Program-made: the position numbers and the translations under genes | In this document: positions 9,451 to 19,082 of the stretch, one piece after another | Numbering within the stretch: the stretch's first letter is position 1 | Layout of the letters: each line of letters begins with the position of its first letter | From: Bacillota bacterium | Lineage (GTDB): Bacteria > Bacillota > Clostridia > Lachnospirales > Anaerotignaceae | Direction: 5' to 3' | Length of the DNA: 64,000 nucleotides | NCBI GenBank assembly: GCA_022791155.1 | Contig: JAAVYN010000008.1 | Coordinates: 32,935 to 96,934, forward strand | Notes under the pieces: model-generated | The model's input: the letters and a program-made list of their open reading frames with translations, nothing else | The model's database searches: none | What the model was told of the DNA's origin: nothing

Positions 9451-10521
9451 GTGCTTAAACGGGGAATAGAATTTATTTTGACTATGGCATTTACTGCTTT
9501 GTGTTGCTTCTTGTTTAATTTGATTTATATGGGTAATGCCATAAAACTTAAGGAGATTGTTCCGCAATATGCATGTTTGATTGCAGGAGTTGTCTTTGGC
9601 ATAATTTTCTTTTTTGTGTTTGCTCACATGATAAGCAGCGCCATATTGGCCCAAATGGAAAAAGCTGAAACAAAACTTGTCAAAATGAGCATTAAAGATC
9701 TGCTGACATGTTTTTTTGGAATTGTGATGGGACTTGCCATAGCCAACTTGATTGGCATGGCTGTGAGCGGCTATGGCTTTATAGGAACGAGCATTACAGT
9801 GCTTCTCAACATAACATTTGGATATTTGGGATTTAAGGTGGCAAGGCGGAAGAAAGATGAAATTGGCGGAATTGGAAGCATTGTTGAGGGACTGAGGGAA
9901 AACGTCAAAATCAAAAACAGCACAAGCGGAAGGCCAAAAATTCTTGACACAAGTGTTATAATTGACGGGCGCATACTTGACATATTGAAAACAGGTTTCA
10001 TTGAAGGAAAAATTATAATTCCGAACTTTGTGCTTGAGGAGCTTAGGCATATAGCCGATTCGGCTGATTCTCTGAAAAGGAACAGGGGCCGCCGCGGCCT
10101 TGACATATTGAATGAAATTCAAAAACAAACGGCTGTTAACGTGGAGATTGTTGATTTTTCCACAAAAGAAGTTCTTGAAGTTGACAGCAAGCTTTTGAAA
10201 ATGGCTGAAAAAATTGATGCTTTTGTTGTCACAAATGATTTTAATTTGAACAAAGTTGCAGAATTTCAAGGTGTTCGCGTGCTCAATATAAACGAACTGA
10301 GCAATGCCATAAAGCCGGTTGTCCTTCCGGGAGAGGAGATGCAAGTCACTGTCATAAAGTCTGGAAAGGAACAGGGACAGGGCGTTGCATATTTGAACGA
10401 TGGAACAATGATTGTTGTTGAGGGCGGCAACAAATATATTGGGGAGCTGATAAATGTTGTTGTGACAAGCGTTTTGCAGACAGCAGCCGGAAGAATGATA
10501 TTTACAAAGAAAAAAGACTGA
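9451..10521 (+). CDS. yacL: Membrane-anchored PIN/TRAM domain protein (YacL family)
   Basis: The protein has about four membrane spans in its first 140 residues. A PIN nuclease-like domain follows (ILDTSVIIDGRILDI, LEELRHIAD, FVVTNDFNLNKVAE, giving the usual acidic residues), then a C-terminal TRAM domain (MQVTVIKSGKEQGQGVAYL). This layout is that of Bacillus YacL, a conserved protein of unclear role, possibly RNA processing at the membrane. I placed the start at GTG 9451 (MLKRGIEF) because GGGAGG sits seven bases upstream and family members begin there; an in-frame ATG at 9406 would add 15 residues. It precedes ispD, as in Bacillus. Confidence 0.88.
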   Translation: MLKRGIEFILTMAFTALCCFLFNLIYMGNAIKLKEIVPQYACLIAGVVFGIIFFFVFAHMISSAILAQMEKAETKLVKMSIKDLLTCFFGIVMGLAIANLIGMAVSGYGFIGTSITVLLNITFGYLGFKVARRKKDEIGGIGSIVEGLRENVKIKNSTSGRPKILDTSVIIDGRILDILKTGFIEGKIIIPNFVLEELRHIADSADSLKRNRGRRGLDILNEIQKQTAVNVEIVDFSTKEVLEVDSKLLKMAEKIDAFVVTNDFNLNKVAEFQGVRVLNINELSNAIKPVVLPGEEMQVTVIKSGKEQGQGVAYLNDGTMIVVEGGNKYIGELINVVVTSVLQTAAGRMIFTKKKD

Positions 10522-10586
10522 AATATTTTTTTTGAGACATAAATTGACATTGGTCATATTTTCGTTTTTTGTGAGGTGTTTGAAAA

Positions 10587-11273
10587 ATGGTTGCATGTGG
10601 AGCCGTGATTGTGGCAGCAGGCCGGGGAACACGCATGGGAACGGACATTGCAAAACAGTTTTTGACGGTTGGCGGCGTTGAGATCATAGCACGAACTGTT
10701 GAAAAATTTGAAAAGACAAATTTGATTGGCGAAATTGTTGTTGTTGTTTCTGAAAGCGATTTGAAGCTTTGTGAAGATATTTCAAAAAAATATAAGTGGA
10801 AAAAAACTGTTGTTTGCCGTGGAGGGAATGAGAGAACGGAATCTGTGCAAAATGGCCTTTTGGCGTTGAGCGATGATGTTGAAATTGTTCTTATACACGA
10901 TGGTGTTAGACCGTTTGTGACCGAAAATGAAATTGTCAGTGTCATAAACAAAACTGCTGAAACGGGGGCGTGTGTTTTGGCTGTTCCTGTTAAAGACACA
11001 ATAAAGATATGTTCAAATGAAAATATGGTTGTTTCAACGCCGGAAAGAAGCTCTCTTTGGGCAATGCAGACGCCTCAGGGATTTAATTTCAGGGCAATAA
11101 AAAAGGCTTATGCATGTTTGAAAGAAGGCACAGCCGTCACAGACGACGCCATGGTTATGGAGCTTGCCGGATATAATGTGAGCATTGTTAAGGGAAGCTA
11201 TAGGAACATAAAAATCACAACTTTGGAAGACTTAATTTTTGGAGAAGCCATGTTGAGGGAAGAGAATATATGA
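10587..11273 (+). CDS. ispD: 2-C-methyl-D-erythritol 4-phosphate cytidylyltransferase
   Basis: IspD joins CTP and methylerythritol 4-phosphate in the non-mevalonate isoprenoid pathway, so this organism makes isoprenoids through MEP. The 228-residue protein has the nucleotide-binding signature [12 protein letters not shown] near the N-terminus with the conserved K of KQF, then [16 protein letters not shown] and TPQGF. GAGGTG precedes the ATG. The last four bases overlap rnhA. The fused or adjacent ispF seen in some genomes is absent here. Confidence 0.96.
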   Translation: MVACGAVIVAAGRGTRMGTDIAKQFLTVGGVEIIARTVEKFEKTNLIGEIVVVVSESDLKLCEDISKKYKWKKTVVCRGGNERTESVQNGLLALSDDVEIVLIHDGVRPFVTENEIVSVINKTAETGACVLAVPVKDTIKICSNENMVVSTPERSSLWAMQTPQGFNFRAIKKAYACLKEGTAVTDDAMVMELAGYNVSIVKGSYRNIKITTLEDLIFGEAMLREENI

Positions 11274-11734
11274 AAAAAGTTGACATTTACACCGATGGAG
11301 CGTGTTCTGGCAATCCTGGGAAGGGCGGATATGGAGTTGTTCTTTTGTATAAGGGGCACAGGCGTGAGATTTCAGAGGGCTTTGTTTTGACAACAAACAA
11401 CCGCATGGAAATTATGGCTGTCATAAAGGGGCTTGAGGCGCTTAAAGAGAAATGTGAAGTGACTCTTTTCAGCGATTCTAAATATGTTGTGGATGCCGTT
11501 GAAAAGGGTTGGGCCGAAAAATGGGAAAAAAACGGCTGGAAAAAAAGCTCAAAGGAAAAGGCGCTGAACATTGATCTTTGGAAAAGGCTTCTTGCCCTTT
11601 TGAGGTTTCACAGCGTGAAATTTGTTTGGGTTAAGGGCCATGCCGACAATGTTGAGAACGAAAAGTGCGATGAATTGGCAAGAACAGCAATTATATCGGG
11701 CAATTTGAAGGAAGATGTTGGATATAAAGCATAA
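11270..11734 (+). CDS. rnhA: Ribonuclease HI
   Basis: RNase HI degrades RNA in RNA-DNA hybrids. The 154-residue protein carries the full catalytic set: Asp in [11 protein letters not shown], Glu in NNRMEI, Asp in FSDSKYVVD and Asp in NEKCDELA, plus the basic WEKNGWKK handle and the KGHADN loop histidine. It overlaps ispD by four bases (ATGA). Its position after ispD, far from rnhB, means both RNase H types are encoded within 12 kb. Confidence 0.97.
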   Translation: MKKVDIYTDGACSGNPGKGGYGVVLLYKGHRREISEGFVLTTNNRMEIMAVIKGLEALKEKCEVTLFSDSKYVVDAVEKGWAEKWEKNGWKKSSKEKALNIDLWKRLLALLRFHSVKFVWVKGHADNVENEKCDELARTAIISGNLKEDVGYKA

Positions 11735-11772
11735 TTGTATGTTAATTTTAACCATAATTGAGAATATTTTTG

Positions 11773-11801
11773 TTGACACTACCTGTCAAGTGTGATATTA
11801 T
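11773..11801 (+). promoter_or_regulatory. Promoter of the cold-shock gene, overlapping an inverted repeat
   Basis: TTGACA at 11773 and TATTAT at 11796 are 17 bases apart. The -35 box is one arm of a perfect inverted repeat, TTGACA-N5-TGTCAA (11773-11789), which could be an operator or chance. The leader to the start codon is about 45 bases. Confidence 0.65.
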
Positions 11802-11855
11802 CGTGATTGTCACACGACACAGTTTATTTTTGTTTAAGTGCTAGGAGGATTTTCA

Positions 11856-12056
11856 ATGAAAAAAGGTACAGTAAAATGGTTTAACGCTGAGAAAGGCTTC
11901 GGATTTATCTCCGTTGAGGGCGAAGACGACGTGTTCGTACATTTCTCCGCTATTCAGGCAGACGGCTACAAAACTCTTGAAGAAGGACAGGCCGTAGAAT
12001 TTGAGGTTGTTCAAGGAGCCAAAGGACCACAGGCAGCTAACGTAGTGCGTGCTTAA
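11856..12056 (+). CDS. csp: Cold-shock domain RNA chaperone (CspA family)
   Basis: This 66-residue protein is a single cold-shock domain. It carries both RNA-binding motifs, KGFGFI and VFVHFS, after the standard opening [14 protein letters not shown]. It binds single-stranded RNA or DNA and melts secondary structure. The start at 11856 has AGGAGG eight bases upstream. Codon use here is richer in GC-ending codons (TTC, GTA, CCA) than neighbours, as expected for a highly expressed gene. It stands alone between its own promoter and a terminator. Confidence 0.96.
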   Translation: MKKGTVKWFNAEKGFGFISVEGEDDVFVHFSAIQADGYKTLEEGQAVEFEVVQGAKGPQAANVVRA

Positions 12057-12163
12057 TCATTTTGAGATATAATCAACTGTACATTTTTAATTGCATTTGA
12101 TATATATAAAGATAAAGGATTTGGCAACACCCTTTGCAACAAAGCAATACGCGGTGCTACTGT

Positions 12164-12216
12164 AAAAAACCGGATTTTCCGTCTTAATTTTAGGACTCGG
12201 AAATCCGGGTTTTTTT
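12164..12216 (+). terminator. Rho-independent terminator after csp
   Basis: A long stem pairs 12164-12181 with 12198-12216 with one bulge and ends in seven Ts. The flanking A and T runs make it usable in both directions. The 350-base gap around it holds no gene. Confidence 0.85.
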
Positions 12217-12323
12217 GTGTTTTCGACATTCAAGTTGAGGGTTGAACAACAATTGATTGTCATGTTTTGGAGTAGAAAAACCACTGCAAATGATGCTTCA
12301 ACCACTTTTTTGCAAAGTTTTTA

Positions 12324-12352
12324 TTGTTATATAAATATGGCTGTGATAAAAT
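12324..12352 (+). promoter_or_regulatory. Promoter of typA
   Basis: TTGTTA at 12324 and TAAAAT at 12347 are spaced by 17 bases, about 45 bases before the RBS and ATG of typA. Confidence 0.55.
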
Positions 12353-12406
12353 AACAAAGTTAGGGAATTAATAGATAAGTAAGCATGAGACAGGGAGTTT
12401 GAAACG

Positions 12407-14248
12407 ATGAGAATTAAAAGAGAAGACGTCCGCAACGTAGCTATCATAGCCCATGTTGACCATGGCAAGACAACACTTGTGGACGAATTGTTGAAACAAA
12501 GTGGAACTTTCCGTTCAAATCAGAATGTTCAGGAAAGAGTTATGGACTCAGGCGACATTGAAAGAGAACGTGGAATAACAATATTGTCGAAAAATACGTC
12601 AGTGCATTATAACGACATTAAAATAAACATTGTGGACACACCGGGCCATGCAGACTTTGGCGGCGAAGTTGAACGCGTGCTCAAAATGGTGAACGGTGTT
12701 GTGTTGGTTGTTGATGCTTTTGAAGGCCCCATGCCTCAGACAAAATTTGTGCTCAAAAAAGCGTTGGAGCTTGACTTGCCTGTTGTTGTGTGTGTCAACA
12801 AAATTGACAGGCCGGAGGCGCGCTGCCAGGAAGTTATTGATGAGGTTTTGGAGCTTTTTATGGAGCTTGACGCCAACGATGAACAGTTGGATTCGCCGTT
12901 TGTTTTTGCATCAGCAAGACAGGGAACGGCTTCACTTTCTCCAGACGGCCAAAATGGTGACATGAAATGCCTTTTTGAAACAATAATAGAACATATTCCG
13001 GCGCCAATGGGGGATCCGGACGCTTCTTTACAAACGCTTATAACAACAATTGATTACAACGAATATGTTGGAAGAATTGGTGTTGGAAAAATAGAAAATG
13101 GAACAATGCACGTGAATGATGAATGTGTGATTGTGAACATACACAATCCGCAGTTCAGCCAGAAAGTTAAAATAAGCAAGCTTTATGTTTTTGAGGGCTT
13201 GCAGAGAACGGAGGTTAAAGAGGCGTCTGTGGGCGATGTTGTGGCTGTCAGCGGAATTTCTGACATACGCATAGGCGACACAATATGTTCTGTTGAAAAA
13301 CCGGAGCCGCTTGACTTTGTCAAAATATCGGAGCCGACAATATCGATGAATTTTTCTGTTAACGACAGCCCGTTTGCCGGCACAGAAGGAAAGTTTGTCA
13401 CAAGCCGCCATTTGAGAGAAAGACTGTATAAAGAGCTTAACACAGACGTGAGCCTTAGAGTTGAGGAGACAGACTCCACAGAATCATTCAAAGTTTCGGG
13501 CCGTGGAGAACTTCACCTTTCTATATTGATTGAAACAATGCGCCGTGAGGGCTATGAATTTCAAGTTTCAAAAGCGCAGGTGCTTTACAGAGAGATTGAC
13601 GGCGAGAAGTGCGAACCAATTGAAACGGTGACAATTGATGTTCCAGAGGAATTTGTTGGAAATGTCATTGAAAAATTGGGAAGCCGCAAAGGCGAAATGA
13701 CTGACATGCACCCTTCGCAGGGAGGATATACACGGCTTGTGTTCTCCATACCAGCGCGCGGACTTATAGGATATAGAAATGAGTTTTTGACAGACACAAA
13801 AGGAAATGGAATTATGAACTCCATATTTGATGGATATGAGCCTTATCGTGGCGAGATCCCTGTGCGTTCACAGGGTTCGTTGATTGCTTTTGAAAGCGGG
13901 GAATCTGTGGCATATGGCCTTTACAATGCGCAGGAAAGGGGCGACTTGTTTATAGGGGCTGGTGTCAAAGTTTATGCCGGAATGATAGTCGGAAGAAACT
14001 CGCGCGGCGATGACATGGAAGTTAATGTGTGCAAGAAAAAACAGCTGACAAACATGAGATCTTCGGGCGCTGATGACGCGCTGAAACTGACGCCATATAT
14101 TGAAATGAGTTTGGAACAGTGCCTTGAGTTCATTGCCGATGATGAGCTTGTGGAAATTACGCCAGTGAATTTGAGAATGCGGAAAAAGATACTTGACTCG
14201 CAGGCACGCAAAAAGGCGCGCAACAGAGCAAACAACGTGACAGGCTGA
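12407..14248 (+). CDS. typA: Translational GTPase TypA/BipA
   Basis: TypA is a ribosome-associated GTPase of the EF-G family that supports ribosome assembly and stress growth. The 613-residue protein has normal length. The G domain shows AHVDHGKTT, the switch segment [18 protein letters not shown] and NKIDRPEA. The C-terminal half has the [18 protein letters not shown] block and the BipA-specific tail ending near [11 protein letters not shown]. It has its own promoter and is followed 64 bases later by a flippase gene, perhaps co-transcribed. Confidence 0.98.
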   Translation: MRIKREDVRNVAIIAHVDHGKTTLVDELLKQSGTFRSNQNVQERVMDSGDIERERGITILSKNTSVHYNDIKINIVDTPGHADFGGEVERVLKMVNGVVLVVDAFEGPMPQTKFVLKKALELDLPVVVCVNKIDRPEARCQEVIDEVLELFMELDANDEQLDSPFVFASARQGTASLSPDGQNGDMKCLFETIIEHIPAPMGDPDASLQTLITTIDYNEYVGRIGVGKIENGTMHVNDECVIVNIHNPQFSQKVKISKLYVFEGLQRTEVKEASVGDVVAVSGISDIRIGDTICSVEKPEPLDFVKISEPTISMNFSVNDSPFAGTEGKFVTSRHLRERLYKELNTDVSLRVEETDSTESFKVSGRGELHLSILIETMRREGYEFQVSKAQVLYREIDGEKCEPIETVTIDVPEEFVGNVIEKLGSRKGEMTDMHPSQGGYTRLVFSIPARGLIGYRNEFLTDTKGNGIMNSIFDGYEPYRGEIPVRSQGSLIAFESGESVAYGLYNAQERGDLFIGAGVKVYAGMIVGRNSRGDDMEVNVCKKKQLTNMRSSGADDALKLTPYIEMSLEQCLEFIADDELVEITPVNLRMRKKILDSQARKKARNRANNVTG

Positions 14249-14312
14249 AACAAAAGATAAGAACGTACAAACTTGGCTGTGCAAGGCTTGCGGCATATTC
14301 AGAGGTGCTTAA

Positions 14313-15932
14313 ATGGGCGGAAAAAAGGAAAGCGGTTCTTTCGTGAAACAGGCAGCAATATTGGCAAGTGCCGGTTTATTGGTGAGGTTTATGGGCTTTT
14401 TATATAGACTGCCAATGACGGCGCTTATTGGCGACAGCGGAAATGCCATTTATGGTGCCGGCTATCAGGTGTATAACTTTCTGCTTATATTGTCATCGGC
14501 GGGGCTTCCGGCTGCAATTGGCAAAATGGTTTCTGAAAGGCTTGCGCTCAAGCAGTTTAGAAATGCTCACCGTGTTTTTGTTGTTTCAATGACACTTTGT
14601 GCATCGGTGAGTTTTATACTGATGATTTTGCTGATAATATTTGCCAAAGATGTTGCGGTTAAGATATGCAGAATACCAGAGGCATATTATACACTTTTGA
14701 CATTGGCGCCAACAATTTTTATTGTTGGAGTGATGTCAGTTTTCCGTGGATATTTTCAAGGCATGAACGACATGACGCCAACAGCGTTGAGCCAAGTTGT
14801 TGAACAGCTTTTTAACGCCGTTTTCAGCGTTCTTCTTGCATGGCTTCTTGTCAAAAAAGGTGTGGCATATGGAGCAGCCGGCGGAACAGCCGCCACAGGC
14901 ATAGGAGCGCTTGCAGGGCTTGTTGTTGTGGCATCTGTATATATTATGATAAAGCCGTCAATTGCGGCCGCGCTTAGACGCAACAGACGGCGCAGAAAGA
15001 CTCGTGTTGAAAGTGTTGGGAGGATAACAAAAATATTGCTTTCAACAGCCATTCCAATTATAATTGGCACAGCGATTTACTCAATCACAAACCTTGCCGA
15101 CATGAGCATGGTTATGGACAGACTTCTTGCCTCTAAAGCATTCACTGAGGATGAAGCAACAGCGCTTTATGGACAGCTTCAAGGGAAATATGTTGTTTTG
15201 ACAACACTTCCTGTGGCCATATCAACATCAATGGCGACAGCAGCTGTTCCCAACATTGCCGCATCAGTGGCGCTTCGCGACAGGCGCGCTGTTGAGAGAA
15301 AAATAAATATGGCAATCAAAATTGCCATGGTCATATCAATTCCGGCGGCAGTTGGAATGGGTGTTTTGGCACATCAGATAATGCATATGCTTTTTCCAAC
15401 AGCTCCTGACGGCGGCGAACTGCTGACAATTGGCTCAATTTCAATCATATTTTTGGCTTTGAGCCAGATTGTGACAGGAACGCTTCAGGGCATAGGCAAA
15501 GTCAAAGTTCCGGCCATAAATGCAGCTTTTGGCGCTGTTGTGAAAATTATATTGAATTATATACTCATTGTGATTCCAGAGATAAATGTGAAAGGGGCTG
15601 TAATATCAACAATATTTTGTTATGTTATAGCATCACTTTTGAACCTTGTGGCGCTTATAAGAGAGGCGAAGTTCACGCCAGATTTGGTTGGCGCGCTCAT
15701 AAAGCCGGCAGCGGCCTCATTTGTTATGGGCATATGTTGTTATTTTTCATATAAATTATTTGATTTTGTGAAATTTGGAAACACCCCTTCAACAATTTTG
15801 GCAATATTGATAAGCGTTGCTGTGTATTCAGTTGTTTTGCTTTTGATGAAAGGGCTTTCAAAAAGCGAAATTTTGGCCATGCCGGCCGGAAGCAAAATTG
15901 TGAGGGTTTTGGGAAGATTTGGCCTCATTTGA
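14313..15932 (+). CDS. MATE/MOP-type polysaccharide or lipid II flippase (SpoVB/YtgP family)
   Basis: This 539-residue polytopic membrane protein has about 14 hydrophobic spans and belongs to the MurJ/SpoVB/YtgP group of lipid-linked oligosaccharide flippases. Typical features are the N-terminal SFVKQAAILASAGLLVRFMGF and the LYRLPMTALIGDSGNAIYG segment. A basic cytoplasmic loop (ALRRNRRRRKTR) lies mid-protein. Lipid II is the likely cargo if it is YtgP-like; a spore-specific role is possible if SpoVB-like. It follows typA and is closed by a strong terminator. Confidence 0.85.
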   Translation: MGGKKESGSFVKQAAILASAGLLVRFMGFLYRLPMTALIGDSGNAIYGAGYQVYNFLLILSSAGLPAAIGKMVSERLALKQFRNAHRVFVVSMTLCASVSFILMILLIIFAKDVAVKICRIPEAYYTLLTLAPTIFIVGVMSVFRGYFQGMNDMTPTALSQVVEQLFNAVFSVLLAWLLVKKGVAYGAAGGTAATGIGALAGLVVVASVYIMIKPSIAAALRRNRRRRKTRVESVGRITKILLSTAIPIIIGTAIYSITNLADMSMVMDRLLASKAFTEDEATALYGQLQGKYVVLTTLPVAISTSMATAAVPNIAASVALRDRRAVERKINMAIKIAMVISIPAAVGMGVLAHQIMHMLFPTAPDGGELLTIGSISIIFLALSQIVTGTLQGIGKVKVPAINAAFGAVVKIILNYILIVIPEINVKGAVISTIFCYVIASLLNLVALIREAKFTPDLVGALIKPAAASFVMGICCYFSYKLFDFVKFGNTPSTILAILISVAVYSVVLLLMKGLSKSEILAMPAGSKIVRVLGRFGLI

Positions 15933-16006
15933 AGGCCGGTGAAAAAAGCGTTTGCTGGCATCATATTTTTGCAGAATGTGTTTGTGATGTATAATAAATA
16001 GCAACG

Positions 16007-16043
16007 AACAAGCGCCTCGGCTTCGGAGAGGCGCTTGTTTTTG
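16007..16043 (+). terminator. Strong terminator after the flippase gene
   Basis: A perfect 12-pair GC-rich stem (16007-16018 with 16028-16039) with a nine-base loop precedes five Ts. The following stretch to 16252 shows no gene. Confidence 0.9.
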
Positions 16044-16252
16044 AATTTATGATTCTGTGACATAAAAAGCTGGAATTGTTTTCGCATGGTTGAAAATGCT
16101 GTTTTAAGTTTGCTTTTTAATGAATACATACATTTCATGTTTGTGTATGTTTGAAATGCTTTTGGCATTTTTTGAAGAAGTCAATTCAAAAAATCAGTTT
16201 TGCAAAAGCTGTTGTGTCATGAATTTCATTTTGTGCCAAAATTTGCATGGAA

Positions 16253-16624
16253 TCATTTTCGTGGGGGTATTATTTCTATCCAGTAGTTGTCGGGATCGCT
16301 TATAAAATAAATTCCCATATCATGGTTTTCAAAGCATATGCAGCCCATTTCCTTATGCTTTTTGTAAGCGGCATCAAAGTCTTCTGCTTCAAGCGCCAAA
16401 TGGAACTCATTTTCGCCAAGGTTATATGGCTCGCTTCTGTCTCTAAGCCATGTGAGTTCCAATGTGAACCCGGTTTTCCCATCGCCAAGATAGACAAGTG
16501 TCCATTCACCTTCATTTGGGCTTGTTTTGCGGCGAACTTCTTTTAGTCCCAAAGCTTGTTCATAGAATTTGAGGCTTTTTTCTAAATCCAAAACGTTGTA
16601 GTTGAAGTGATTAAATTTGAACAT
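16253..16624 (-). CDS. VOC (glyoxalase I-like) family protein
   Basis: The 123-residue protein is a single vicinal-oxygen-chelate unit of the lactoylglutathione lyase type. The expected metal ligands are visible: His in FNHFNY near residue 6, Glu in FTLELTW, His in NEFHLAL and Glu in YWIEII near the C-terminus. The FYEQALGLKEV and DPDNYWIEI segments are typical. GGAGG precedes the ATG. It lies 42 bases downstream of a larger gene on the same strand and may share its transcript. Substrate unknown; methylglyoxal detoxification is plausible. Confidence 0.85.
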   Translation of the reverse strand: MFKFNHFNYNVLDLEKSLKFYEQALGLKEVRRKTSPNEGEWTLVYLGDGKTGFTLELTWLRDRSEPYNLGENEFHLALEAEDFDAAYKKHKEMGCICFENHDMGIYFISDPDNYWIEIIPPRK

Positions 16625-16666
16625 GATATTCCTCCAGTGTGTTTTGAAATTTTGTGTGGAAATTTT

Positions 16667-18136
16667 TTAATGACTGTGACAGCCGCATTCATGGCTGTCG
16701 TGGTTGTGGTCGCATTCACAGTTTTCATTGGTGTGTTTGAACAGGCCGTTTTCGCTGAAAAGTGTTCCGGCTTTTTCAAACATAAGCAGTTTTTGCAGTG
16801 GCGAGGCGTTAAAAACGCAGTTTTTAATATATTCCATAAGCTCATTTTTGTCCATGGCAATTGGGAGGCTTGAAAAAAGCATGCGCATTGCATGTTTTCT
16901 CATATAAAATGGAAGGCCGGAATAATATTCACGCATGAAATTGACAAAATTGCTGAATGCAGTTTTTTTGGTTTCTGTTTTGATTGAAGCGGGAACATTG
17001 TTAATTTCGAAATTGAATATTTCATCGCCTATTTTGCAATAGAACTCATTGCGCACAAAACTTTCAACAGAAAGAGCTTTTTTGGCATTTTCATCAGCCT
17101 CAGCAAATGAACAGGGTTTTTTCAAAATTGAAATTATGTTTTCGTTTATGTCATTTGCTCTGTCCAAAACGGGTTCAACATATTCTTCAATGCGCTTTTT
17201 GACTGTTTCAAGAAATATGCCGCCGTCAGGTGTTTCAATCATTTCACAAACTTTGTTATATATATCTTTGTGGCCCCAATTTGTTTCTGTCAGCTCATCA
17301 AATGAGAACGTGAGATAGCAAATTATTATAAGCGAGTTTGCGGCGCTGAGAATTTCTTGACAATAATCCTCAATGTCGATGAGGCTGTCGAAAATTTCAT
17401 CCATTTCTGTGTGCATGTCTTCAAGCTCACTGTCATTCAAATTTGAAAATTTTGTGTTCAGCTTCTCTGAAAGAGCAATTGATATTTCAGGGAAATATTT
17501 TCCATAGTCCGGTGACGAACCAGGAGCACAAACTGACTTTATTATCTCTAAAAAACAGCTGACAGATGTTTCATTTTCATCTGAAAAAGCCGTTTCAAGG
17601 CTTTTGCTTGTCAAGTCGAAAAACCTGTCTTTTGTCATGCTGAGCGGGAAACATTCAAAAAGCTTTGTTTTGGTGTTTTTTTGTTCCGCAATGTCAGGTG
17701 AGCTTTCAAGAAAATCAATGCAATCATGAAAAAACAATGACGTGTCAATGCTTTCGGCATTTTCGTCAGAGCGCTTGAGCTCACGCAGACAGCATTCATC
17801 GCCAAGAGCTGATGAAATCACGGCAAACTGGCGGTTATATGCATAAATCTCTTTGTATATTGAAATTATTTTGTTTTTTATGTTTGTGGCGCTTTCAAGG
17901 GCGGCGGCCTTTTTTGCGGAATCACCAATGCTTTCTTTAAGATTGGCGGTGAGTGAGTGTATGCTTTTTTTGAGAGCTTTTATGTCATCATCGACAGTAT
18001 ATTTCTTGTCAAAAGAGCTTTCTTCCATGTCCTCACAGCAGTTCAGAAGAAGCAAAAGGAGACTGGCAACAGCGCAGTTATATGTGTAGTCACTGGCAAG
18101 TGCCGCCAAGTTTTTTATGTTTTTATCAGCAGACAT
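16667..18136 (-). CDS. Uncharacterised 489-residue protein with Cys/His-rich C-terminal tail
   Basis: I do not recognise the family. The protein looks soluble and mostly alpha-helical, with acidic and serine-rich stretches and a hydrophobic, cysteine-containing patch near residues 20-34 (VASLLLLLLNCC). Its last 18 residues are almost all Cys and His with acidic spacers (CECDHNHDSHECGCHSH), a likely metal-binding tail resembling those on nickel or zinc chaperones. A good promoter precedes it on the reverse strand. The VOC gene follows. GGAGG lies just before the ATG. Metal storage or delivery is only a guess from the tail. Confidence 0.8.
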   Translation of the reverse strand: MSADKNIKNLAALASDYTYNCAVASLLLLLLNCCEDMEESSFDKKYTVDDDIKALKKSIHSLTANLKESIGDSAKKAAALESATNIKNKIISIYKEIYAYNRQFAVISSALGDECCLRELKRSDENAESIDTSLFFHDCIDFLESSPDIAEQKNTKTKLFECFPLSMTKDRFFDLTSKSLETAFSDENETSVSCFLEIIKSVCAPGSSPDYGKYFPEISIALSEKLNTKFSNLNDSELEDMHTEMDEIFDSLIDIEDYCQEILSAANSLIIICYLTFSFDELTETNWGHKDIYNKVCEMIETPDGGIFLETVKKRIEEYVEPVLDRANDINENIISILKKPCSFAEADENAKKALSVESFVRNEFYCKIGDEIFNFEINNVPASIKTETKKTAFSNFVNFMREYYSGLPFYMRKHAMRMLFSSLPIAMDKNELMEYIKNCVFNASPLQKLLMFEKAGTLFSENGLFKHTNENCECDHNHDSHECGCHSH

Positions 18137-18208
18137 GAATTCCTCCTGTCAAAACGGGTTTTCCGTTTGTATGAATATTTTTTGTTTTGCAAAAATGGCT
18201 TAAACAAC

Positions 18209-18237
18209 ATTATAGTTCAAATCTTTTTTGATAACAA
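18209..18237 (-). promoter_or_regulatory. Promoter of the Cys/His-tail protein gene
   Basis: On the reverse strand TTGTTA (18237-18232) and TATAAT (18214-18209) are spaced by 17 bases. It is back to back with the sfsA promoter, three bases apart. Confidence 0.65.
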
Positions 18238-18240
18238 TAC

Positions 18241-18269
18241 TTTACAGCTTATTTTTGTGGGAGTATAAT
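18241..18269 (+). promoter_or_regulatory. Promoter of sfsA
   Basis: TTTACA at 18241 and TATAAT at 18264 are spaced by 17 bases, about 60 bases upstream of the sfsA start. Confidence 0.65.
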
Positions 18270-18332
18270 CATTTGTCAAATGTTTGTGAGCGAAAGTGGC
18301 GTGAAAAAAAACAAGCTGAGAGGTGAGAAAAT

Positions 18333-19025
18333 GTGGAATATTCCAATGTTAGAACAGGGATTTTTATAGAAAGGCCAAACCGTTTTTTGGCCAAGGTTGA
18401 AATTGACGGGAAAAAGGAAATTGTTCATGTCAAAAACACGGGAAGGTGCCATGAGCTTTTTGTGAATGGCGCTGATGTCATATTGGAAAAAAGCGACAAT
18501 TCTGCAAGAAAAACGGAATATTCACTTATTGCTGTATACAAAAATGGAAGAATTTTCAATGTTGACTCACAAGCGCCAAACAACGTTGCGGCAGAGGCGT
18601 TGGCTGGTGGAAAAATTGATGAAATTGGAAGCGTTGATTATATAAAAAGAGAAAAAGTGTTTGGTGAGAGCCGTTTTGATGTATATTTTGAAAGAGGCAT
18701 CAAAAAAGGCTTTGTTGAAGTCAAGGGAGTCACTCTTGAAAAAGACGGTGTGGCAATGTTTCCTGATGCACCAACGCAAAGAGGAACAAAGCACATCAAT
18801 GGACTGATTGAAGCGGCAGAAAGGGGATATGAAGCGGGAATTTTGTTTGTTGTTCAAACAGGCGGCATATATAAATTTGTTCCAAATTTCAATGCCGATC
18901 CAGATTTTTGCAAGGCGCTCAAAAAAGCCTCAGAACATAATGTTAAAATAATGGCTTATGGCTGTGATGTGAGCACATGTGGGATAGAAATTGCTTATAA
19001 AATTGATGTTGAACTTTGTCAATGA
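18333..19025 (+). CDS. sfsA: SfsA family nuclease/sugar fermentation stimulation protein
   Basis: SfsA was named for an effect on maltose genes in Escherichia coli; it has an OB-like N-terminal domain and a PD-(D/E)xK nuclease-like domain. The 230-residue protein shows FIERPNRFLAKV, HVKNTGRCHEL, SRFDVYFE, FVEVKGVTLE with the catalytic E-x-K, FPDAPTQRGTKH, and the C-terminal cysteine region. The GTG start at 18333 follows GAGAGGTGAG. It is a single-gene unit. The in vivo substrate is not established for the family. Confidence 0.93.
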   Translation: MEYSNVRTGIFIERPNRFLAKVEIDGKKEIVHVKNTGRCHELFVNGADVILEKSDNSARKTEYSLIAVYKNGRIFNVDSQAPNNVAAEALAGGKIDEIGSVDYIKREKVFGESRFDVYFERGIKKGFVEVKGVTLEKDGVAMFPDAPTQRGTKHINGLIEAAERGYEAGILFVVQTGGIYKFVPNFNADPDFCKALKKASEHNVKIMAYGCDVSTCGIEIAYKIDVELCQ

Positions 19026-19082
19026 AAGAATATGTTCAATTTTGAAAAATGCACAACCAAACTTTGGCATGTTGCAAAAGCT

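Noticed and set aside
9397..10653. Long open frame (about 418 codons) on the reverse strand over yacL
   Set aside because: It is antisense to yacL, has no domain content, and carries the Cys/Asn/His/Phe-rich composition typical of shadow frames here.
15968..15995. Promoter-like TATAAT before the strong terminator after the flippase gene
   Set aside because: The -35 spacing is poor, and any transcript would end within about 40 bases.
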